The notes below the pieces were generated by a model that ran no database searches, had not been told where the DNA came from, and saw nothing but the letters and a program-made list of their open reading frames with translations. The translations under genes were made by a program, and so were the position numbers. DNA of 8,001 nucleotides from Chitinispirillales bacterium (GTDB lineage Bacteria; Fibrobacterota; Chitinivibrionia; Chitinivibrionales; Chitinispirillaceae), in NCBI GenBank assembly GCA_031254445.1, contig JAIRUL010000091.1:1-8001 (forward strand), written 5' to 3'. Below are positions 1 through 4,811 of the stretch, piece by piece. Numbering within the stretch: the stretch's first letter is position 1; each line of letters begins with the position of its first letter.

Positions 1-2214
1 CCCGCCCGAAACGCCGTTGATCTTCCCTATGCCGTCGCCGAGCTTTTTGATGACCGTCTGCTGCTGGCCGATGATCTTGTCCACCAAAAGCCCCGTGCGC
101 TTGCCGGCGTCCTCCACCACCATCACGATGCCGTCCTCTATGGTGACGGTGTTCCTCTTCCCCATCACCTCGGCGAGGCTGTAGAGCGGCAGGAGCTGGC
201 CGTGGCACATCACCATTTTTTGGGAGCCCATGACATCGGTGAGATCGTCCCTTGTGGGCTTGAAGTTCTCCACCACCGAAAAGGTGGGCAGGATGTAGCG
301 CTCGTCGCCGGCGCAGACGATCATGCCGTCCATGATGGCAAGGGTGAGCGGCAGGTGGATGATGAACGTCGTCCCCTCGCCTATCTTCGAATGAATCTCT
401 ATCCTCCCGCGCAGCGCTTCCACGTTTTTCTTCACGACGTCCATCCCCACGCCGCGGCCCGATATGTCCGTCACCTGCGCCGCCGTCGAGAAACCGGGGG
501 CGAAGATGAGGTGGTGTATCTCGTTGTCGGTTATCGGCGCGCCGGCCTCGACGATGCCCTTCTCTATAGCCTTTTTAATGATGGCGTCGCGGTTTAGCCC
601 GCGGCCGTCGTCTTGTATTTCTATGCATATAGACCCGCCCTTTTGGTACGCCTTGAGCGTTATGATCCCCTCGCGAGGCTTGCCCGCCGCCACGCGCTCG
701 TCGGGCGGCTCCAAACCGTGGTCGGCGGAGTTGCGGATCATGTGGACGAGCGGGTCGGAGATGTGCTCGATTACCGACTTGTCAAGCTCGGTGTCTTCTC
801 CGATGCTCACAAACTCTATCTCCTTGCCGGCCTTGCGCGCAAGGTCGCGCACAAGGCGCGCCATCTTGCTGAACGTGGCCTTGAGCGACATCATGCGCAT
901 AGACAGGCCTATCTCCTGCAGCTGCCGCGTAATCTTCTTGAGCTGGCGGGCGTTGGCCCCGAGCCGCGAGCTCTGGAAATCTTTCCCCTCAAGCTCGCCC
1001 GTCACCATAGACTCGGTGATAACGAGCTCCCCTATCATATCAACCAACTTGTCTAGCTTGTCCGTGTCGACCTTCACGCTCTCCTTGACGACCACCACGC
1101 CCTTGCTGGCGGTTCCTTGCTTCTCCAGCGCCTGCGTGACGTCGTTCGAGGAGACCGCGCCGCGCTCGACCAATATCTCGCCCACCTTGGAACCGGGCCT
1201 GCGCTGCTGCTCGCTGAGCACCGACTCGACCTCCTCGCGCGAGACCTTGCCGTCGGCGATGAGTATCTCGCCTAGCATTGGCTTGGGGGGGCTCCCGGTG
1301 AGCAAGGCGTCGTGCATAGAGTCTACCGAGGCGATGATCTGCTCCATGACGTCTTGAACCACGTACAGCGTGCCGTGCTCAAGCGCGGTGGTGAGCGACT
1401 CCACCTCCTTCTTGAGCGTATCCACCGTAGAGAATATCAAATCTATGGCGGGGCTCGTGAGCACGAAAACTTTCTCGCGCGCCTTGTCCATGAGGCTCTC
1501 GGTGACGTGCGCGAGCGCCTGCACGCCGTCTAAAGATAAAAACCCGGCGACGCCCTTTATCGTGTGGAAAACGCGGAACAGTTCGTTTATAATATCTACG
1601 TCCGCCGGAGTAGCCTCAAGCCTAAGCAGGGCGGCGTCGGCGTTCGCCAAGTGCTCCTGCGCCTCCGCGATGAACTCGCTCAGAAGATCCCCGTCGAGCG
1701 TAGAAATGTCTATCTCGCGCCTAAACTTCGCTTTAGGCTTCTCCTTGGGCGCGGAGCTGTCTACGAAGAAGCCCTGGGCGTCCTGCACAAGCGGCTTGGC
1801 GGGCGCGGCGGGCGGGGCGTCGTCCTCTTTCGCGTCCATATCGAAGTCCAAATCGTTCGCAATGTCGCCGGCGTCGCCCTCCGGCGCGGCGGCCTCGCCG
1901 CCCTTGCCCGCGGCGCCCGCCCCCCCATCGCCATCGCCGTACTGGCACTTGCGGCGCAGCACGGTAAGCAGCTCCGCAATCTGCGTTATGCCGTCGGCGG
2001 CGGAAACTTCCTGAAATATTATCTTCTCAACAATGTTGATTCCGCCCTTCGCGGCCTCTTTCACGCGCTCGTCGCCGGAGCAATCGCGCAGCGCCTCTAA
2101 TTTGGCATGGACGCCCACGGCAAGCGCTTGGTTGTCGGTGGGATCCACAAGGACAAGCGCAGCCGAAAGCTCCTCCACCTTCTCAATAACGCCCTGCATT
2201 TCATCACTCAACAT
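1..2214 (-). CDS. cheA: Chemotaxis sensor histidine kinase CheA, C-terminus cut by window edge
   Basis: CheA is the cytoplasmic kinase that autophosphorylates in response to chemoreceptors and passes phosphate to CheY and CheB. Of the protein, 738 residues are visible. Residues 1-100 are a helical N-terminal extension, followed by an acidic Gly/Ala/Pro linker. The Hpt (P1) domain spans about 172-275, with phospho-acceptor His217 in FHTIKG. Residues 313-366 carry two MshEN/GspE-N-like motifs in the usual P2 position. The dimerisation helices follow (about 381-425). The ATPase domain shows the N box (N495 in HMIRNSADHG), G1 (DDGRG from D536), F box (IFAPGFST, about 570-577), G2 (GRGVGMD, 586-592) and G3 (GEGTT, 612-616). 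The CheW-like P5 domain starts near 626 and is cut at GKINGVSGG, perhaps 50-60 residues before its end. The start is the ATG at 2214, with AAGAGG eight bases upstream. The family call is secure. The N-terminal extension and the P2 replacement are the unusual parts. Confidence 0.96.
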   Translation of the reverse strand, partial: MLSDEMQGVIEKVEELSAALVLVDPTDNQALAVGVHAKLEALRDCSGDERVKEAAKGGINIVEKIIFQEVSAADGITQIAELLTVLRRKCQYGDGDGGAGAAGKGGEAAAPEGDAGDIANDLDFDMDAKEDDAPPAAPAKPLVQDAQGFFVDSSAPKEKPKAKFRREIDISTLDGDLLSEFIAEAQEHLANADAALLRLEATPADVDIINELFRVFHTIKGVAGFLSLDGVQALAHVTESLMDKAREKVFVLTSPAIDLIFSTVDTLKKEVESLTTALEHGTLYVVQDVMEQIIASVDSMHDALLTGSPPKPMLGEILIADGKVSREEVESVLSEQQRRPGSKVGEILVERGAVSSNDVTQALEKQGTASKGVVVVKESVKVDTDKLDKLVDMIGELVITESMVTGELEGKDFQSSRLGANARQLKKITRQLQEIGLSMRMMSLKATFSKMARLVRDLARKAGKEIEFVSIGEDTELDKSVIEHISDPLVHMIRNSADHGLEPPDERVAAGKPREGIITLKAYQKGGSICIEIQDDGRGLNRDAIIKKAIEKGIVEAGAPITDNEIHHLIFAPGFSTAAQVTDISGRGVGMDVVKKNVEALRGRIEIHSKIGEGTTFIIHLPLTLAIMDGMIVCAGDERYILPTFSVVENFKPTRDDLTDVMGSQKMVMCHGQLLPLYSLAEVMGKRNTVTIEDGIVMVVEDAGKRTGLLVDKIIGQQQTVIKKLGDGIGKINGVSGG

Positions 2215-2269
2215 ATTATTCGCCTCTTCTTAATTGCCCGGTGTGTTGGGTGCGACAGCCTAACATATT

Positions 2270-2299
2270 AATATATAATACTTACGCTGATAATTGCAA
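2270..2299 (-). promoter_or_regulatory. Possible sigma-70-type promoter of cheA
   Basis: Read on the minus strand, TTGCAA (2299-2294) and TATATT (2275-2270) are separated by 18 bases. This lies in an AT-rich stretch about 55 bases upstream of the cheA ATG. It would give a leader of roughly 50 bases that includes the AAGAGG ribosome binding site at 2228-2223. The region is so AT-rich that other -10 choices are possible. No sigma-28 or sigma-54 site was seen here, unlike the flagellin gene. Confidence 0.35.
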
Positions 2300-2354
2300 A
2301 TATTAAAAAAAATAAAAGGTTATAAAAAATAGGTAAAACGCGAAAGGCAATATG

Positions 2355-2375
2355 AAAAAGGCACATGCCAGCGCC
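2355..2375 (-). terminator. Weak candidate intrinsic terminator after the exported-protein gene
   Basis: On the minus strand, GGCGC and GTGCC form a five-pair stem (one G-U pair) around a six-base loop. Five T residues follow directly. It lies about 55 bases after the stop codon at 2430 and before the cheA promoter candidate. The stem is short, so the gene could instead read through into cheA. Confidence 0.3.
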
Positions 2376-2429
2376 AAAGCCGCAAAAGGTTACGGGCAAA
2401 TCAAGCCTCCCCCGCAGTGCGCCTGCCGG

Positions 2430-4187
2430 CTATTTCTTCTTGGCAATCGTGCTGTAAGACTGCGTCACCGTGAGCTCCAGCATCTGGAACGACTCCCTGT
2501 CCAAATACTTAGCTAACGACTTCCGGTTCTTGTTGAACCGCTGGTTGGCTTCCTTGATATTGTTTTTCTCTAACAGCGAATAAATTGTAGCCACGTACTG
2601 CTCCGCTTTCCGCCTGTTCTTATCGACATTGGCGCCCGCCGCCGCCGCCGCCGCCGCGCCGTTCTGCACGTAGCTCTCAAGCATCGCAAAAGCGTTCTTC
2701 TCCATCACAGAAGACAAGAAAACCTTTTCTTTATTAAATAGGCGCGTGGCGTCCTTGACCTTGCTGTGCTCTAAAAGCGTGTAGATATTTATGCTAAGGT
2801 TCGCCGCCTTGTCCCGCACTATCCTAAGGCTGTCGGCCTTCTCCTGCGCCCGCCACCTCGCTTTGTCCTGTATGCCCACAATCATCTCGTAGTTCTTGCC
2901 GGAGTCGTCTACCGTATCCGCCTCGACCATCTTCACCTTGGACTCTAGCGCCCTCTCGGGCCGCATTTTCATGATCGCCTGATCAACGATGGACGCGCGC
3001 TCGTAGGAGATGTTCATCCGCTTCTGCAGCACATCCTGCAAGTACTCAATAGCGGCGTCCGGGCCCTGCTTGTCTAAAACCCCCATCGCCACTTTCACAA
3101 GCGAGTCCTCGCGGGCGTCGAGCGCGCGCAGGGCATGGTCGGCCCGCGCCGCGGCCGACACCCCGTCCTTGGAGGCAAGGTACGCGCGAATATCGTTGAG
3201 GCGGTTCTGCGCCATCGTGAGGCTCGAGCGGCTCTCGGAGAGCTTAAACGCCCTATAAGCTTTCTCGCCCTCGTCGAGCGCGGCGATGATGCGCGGCAAG
3301 TCTGTTTGAGCGCTCTGCATCTTATCCAAACGCTCTCGCTGCTGGGCAAGCTGCGTACTGCTTATAACCAAGTAGTTCTTGTTCTTATCGCAGTAATCAA
3401 GCTCCCGCCGCGCAAGCCCGGCATCGTTGGCGGTAAGCGCCTTCTCAAGCGAATACATCGCCTCGCGCGATATTTGGCGGTAACGGTTGTTGTAAGAAGC
3501 GGCCAAGTTGTTGGCCTGGCGCGTGTCCACCTCGGCCATCCGCATAAACACCCCCCTAAGCGTCGCAAAGTCCGGACGTATCTTGCCCACCTCGGCGTTG
3601 TACTGGAGCACAAGCTGGTTAGCCGTTAGAATGCGCTTGTCATCGGCAATGCGGCGCATCTCCTGCTCCTCAAGGAATATCAGCGCCTCAACCTCCTGGG
3701 TCTTCATAAGCACGTACCGCTCGTTCGGGTCGCCTTTCGCCCTCTGCTTGAGGTCGTCTATGATAGCCCGCGCCTTAGTGACCGCGTGGCTCTGCTTGTT
3801 GGCGTTCACGCTGTACTGGGTCGTGGCCTCGTTTAAAACAAAAATCGCGCGCATTACCGTCGTATCTACGTAAGACTGCGCCATATACGCCCTCGCGGGG
3901 GCGGGGGACGCAGCAGCCGCAGCGGACGGCGCGGCGGCGGACGGGGACGGCGGCGCGGCCGAGGGCGAAGACGGGGGCGGAACAGCAAGATCCAAAGACG
4001 GCGGCTTAACGGGCTGCGGCGCGGAGGGGGCCGGAACCGGAGCGGGGGCCGGGGCCGAAGCCGGTTGAGGCGGCGGGGACGGCTTGGCTTGGGCGCGCGC
4101 GGCGGAGGGCGCCAGCAGCATTAATGATACCAACGACGCGGCGGCGGCGGACGCAATGGGCGCAATATAGCGTTTCTTCGTGACCAT
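2430..4187 (-). CDS. Exported helical protein with Pro/Ala linker and C-terminal duplication, function unknown
   Basis: I do not recognise a family for this 585-residue protein. It begins with a clear Sec signal peptide: KKR at 4-6, a hydrophobic Ala/Leu/Ile core at 8-26, and cleavage probably after the ARA at 30-32. A low-complexity Pro/Ala/Ser linker follows (36-99), of the sort that spans a cell wall or periplasm. Residues 101-585 are rich in charged residues and heptad-like Leu/Ala patterns, suggesting a long helical or TPR-like array. The C-terminus holds two related modules (467-508 and 534-576) sharing the pattern IYxLLE...K-A...FNK...L...F-MLE. They are joined by seven consecutive GCG alanine codons and a basic stretch. 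I chose the ATG at 4187 because the signal peptide begins there; the upstream extension reads into repeat sequence. No Shine-Dalgarno is visible. It lies upstream of and codirectional with cheA, but the 215-base gap argues against tight coupling. A surface, periplasmic or flagellar-associated role is only inference. Confidence 0.85.
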   Translation of the reverse strand: MVTKKRYIAPIASAAAASLVSLMLLAPSAARAQAKPSPPPQPASAPAPAPVPAPSAPQPVKPPSLDLAVPPPSSPSAAPPSPSAAAPSAAAAASPAPARAYMAQSYVDTTVMRAIFVLNEATTQYSVNANKQSHAVTKARAIIDDLKQRAKGDPNERYVLMKTQEVEALIFLEEQEMRRIADDKRILTANQLVLQYNAEVGKIRPDFATLRGVFMRMAEVDTRQANNLAASYNNRYRQISREAMYSLEKALTANDAGLARRELDYCDKNKNYLVISSTQLAQQRERLDKMQSAQTDLPRIIAALDEGEKAYRAFKLSESRSSLTMAQNRLNDIRAYLASKDGVSAAARADHALRALDAREDSLVKVAMGVLDKQGPDAAIEYLQDVLQKRMNISYERASIVDQAIMKMRPERALESKVKMVEADTVDDSGKNYEMIVGIQDKARWRAQEKADSLRIVRDKAANLSINIYTLLEHSKVKDATRLFNKEKVFLSSVMEKNAFAMLESYVQNGAAAAAAAGANVDKNRRKAEQYVATIYSLLEKNNIKEANQRFNKNRKSLAKYLDRESFQMLELTVTQSYSTIAKKK

Positions 4188-4200
4188 ATCACTATACAAT

Positions 4201-4228
4201 ATAATATATGGCGGGGAGGAAAAAACAA
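4201..4228 (-). promoter_or_regulatory. Candidate promoter of the exported-protein gene with a very short leader
   Basis: On the minus strand, TTGTTT (4228-4223) and TATTAT (4206-4201; five of six bases match the -10 consensus) are 16 bases apart. Transcription would start near 4194, only about seven bases before the ATG at 4187. The -35 match is weak. The AT-rich block offers other -10 registers (TATATT, TATAGT), all close to the start codon. Confidence 0.4.
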
Positions 4229-4250
4229 GAATCTTTAATGCCTTTAAAAC

Positions 4251-4273
4251 CAAAGTCAACGTCAAAGTCAAAG
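4251..4273. repeat. Hexanucleotide array, left copy (AAAGTC/AACGTC)
   Basis: Nearly four units of a six-base repeat, AAAGTC AACGTC AAAGTC AAAG, overlap the left end of the inverted-repeat element. The bases at 4251-4269 are an inverted match (18 of 19) to the array at 7171-7189. Confidence 0.8.
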
Positions 4274-4357
4274 CCTTATATGGGGGAATGGGGCGTGCTG
4301 CAACTCCAGCGCCATTGTTTACTGGGCAGGCATGCTGGCGGCGTGCGCGCTGGTGTC

Positions 4358-4385
4358 GTAAAAGCGGGGCCAGCCCCGCTTTTAC
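4358..4385. repeat. Perfect 13-bp inverted repeat with 2-base centre
   Basis: GTAAAAGCGGGGC is followed by CA and then its exact complement, making a 28-base near-palindrome inside the inverted-repeat element. There is no T tract after it on either strand, so it is not a standard intrinsic terminator. Confidence 0.85.
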
Positions 4386-4461
4386 TTAGCAGCAACCCTA
4401 GGCGGCATATGGTTTTGATGTTTGCCATTGCATCCGTGCCCAATTAAGGGTTGCTGCTAAG
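4385..4461. repeat. 15-bp perfect inverted repeat enclosing a 47-base loop
   Basis: CTTAGCAGCAACCCT (4385-4399) is the exact reverse complement of 4447-4461. The two arms abut the hairpin at 4358-4385 on one side and the hairpin at 4461-4489 on the other. The whole could therefore fold as a branched structure with helices stacked around a central stem. Confidence 0.8.
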
Positions 4462-4489
4462 CTCGGGCGAAGCGCGGCTTCGCACGAGC
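4461..4489. repeat. Hairpin with 12 of 13 paired positions
   Basis: GCTCG-G-GCGAAGC, then a three-base loop GCG, then GCTTCGC-A-CGAGC. This gives a five-pair and a seven-pair helix interrupted by a single G/A mismatch. It is followed by a ten-base palindrome, AGCGTACGCT, at 4488-4497. Confidence 0.75.
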
Positions 4490-4578
4490 GTACGCTGCGC
4501 AACGAACCCCCGCGCCTCTGCCAAGCCGGCAAGCGACCGATGATTTGCAGCACGCCCCATTATCCAATAATAGCTTTT

Positions 4579-4611
4579 GACTTTAACATCAACGTCAACG
4601 TCAACGTCAAC
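4579..4611. repeat. Hexanucleotide array, central copy (AACGTC)
   Basis: GACTTT AACATC, then AACGTC three times, then AAC. This sits at the right border of the inverted-repeat element and ends about 105 bases upstream of the sigma-54 promoter. Units are related to, but not identical with, those at the left border. Confidence 0.8.
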
Positions 4612-4715
4612 GGCAATCCGGCAATTTTTACCACGCCAACACAAAATTTCCCCCTATCGCCGCCATCGGCCCCAAAATCAATCAAAAAAACGCCTTTTTC
4701 ATAACAAACAGACGT

Positions 4716-4732
4716 TTGGCACGCCGCTTGCT
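4716..4732 (+). promoter_or_regulatory. Sigma-54 (RpoN) promoter of the flagellin gene
   Basis: TTGGCACGCCGCTTGCT carries the invariant GG (4718-4719) and GC (4730-4731) with the correct -24/-12 spacing. It fits the consensus TGGCAC-N5-TTGC exactly. Transcription should start about 12 bases after the GC, near 4742, giving a leader of about 70 bases. Such promoters require an AAA+ activator bound upstream, typically an FlrC- or FlgR-like flagellar regulator. The binding site would lie in 4613-4700, where I see no obvious paired operator. Sigma-54 control of flagellin as a late gene is well known in several bacterial groups. Confidence 0.88.
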
Positions 4733-4796
4733 CTTTAATATTCGTGAAGGTTACAGTTCGGTTACGGAGAATAAACCAATCACATACAACCCTTTT

Positions 4797-4805
4797 AAGG
4801 GAGGA
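4797..4805 (+). promoter_or_regulatory. Strong ribosome binding site of the flagellin gene
   Basis: AAGGGAGGA lies with GGAGG seven bases before the ATG at 4812. It fixes this start over the longer open frame that begins upstream at the sigma-54 promoter. A CCCTT/AAGGG pair (4790-4801) could weakly mask its first bases. Confidence 0.9.
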
Positions 4806-4811
4806 TTTTTT

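Larger units (their letters stand above)
4264..4584. mobile_element. Non-coding element of about 320 bp with 40-bp imperfect terminal inverted repeats (MITE-like)
   Basis: The ends 4264-4303 and 4545-4584 are inverted copies of each other, matching at 32 of 40 positions. The inner 17 bases, AATGGGGCGTGCTGCAA, match perfectly. The interior is GC-rich, carries nested inverted repeats (4358-4385, 4385-4461, 4461-4489), and has no plausible gene: the short open frames there lack ribosome binding sites and coding character. Size, terminal repeats and lack of coding capacity fit a miniature inverted-repeat transposable element or an intergenic repeat that acts as a folded RNA. No transposase is in the window, and I could not identify a clean target-site duplication because both ends merge into hexamer arrays. 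It separates the divergent exported-protein and flagellin genes without covering either promoter candidate. Confidence 0.6.

Noticed and set aside
464..1357. Long open frame of 297 codons on the plus strand, opposite cheA
   Set aside because: It is an antisense shadow of the conserved CheA frame, with Ser/Arg-rich composition and no ribosome binding site. All recognisable motifs are on the minus strand.
1733..1979. Two minus-strand open frames within the cheA linker region
   Set aside because: Both are Arg/Ala-rich out-of-frame readings of GC-rich low-complexity sequence inside the true CheA frame.
4188..4271. Upstream extension of the exported-protein frame starting at a TTG in the hexamer array
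   Set aside because: It would translate repeat DNA (TLTLTL...) and bury the signal peptide; the ATG at 4187 directly begins a typical signal sequence.
4358..4489. tRNA or other known structural RNA
   Set aside because: Stem sizes and loop sequences do not fit a tRNA cloverleaf (no TTCGA loop or anticodon arm), and I recognise no known RNA family.
4208..4644. Short open frames on both strands within the inverted-repeat element
   Set aside because: They read through hairpins and hexamer arrays, lack ribosome binding sites and show no protein-like composition.
4790..4801. Hairpin masking the flagellin ribosome binding site
   Set aside because: Only five base pairs with a two-base loop, too weak to claim as a regulatory switch.
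4716..4811. Upstream extension of the flagellin reading frame
   Set aside because: It begins inside the sigma-54 promoter, before the transcription start. The strong ribosome binding site and the conserved MRINHN start both point to 4812.
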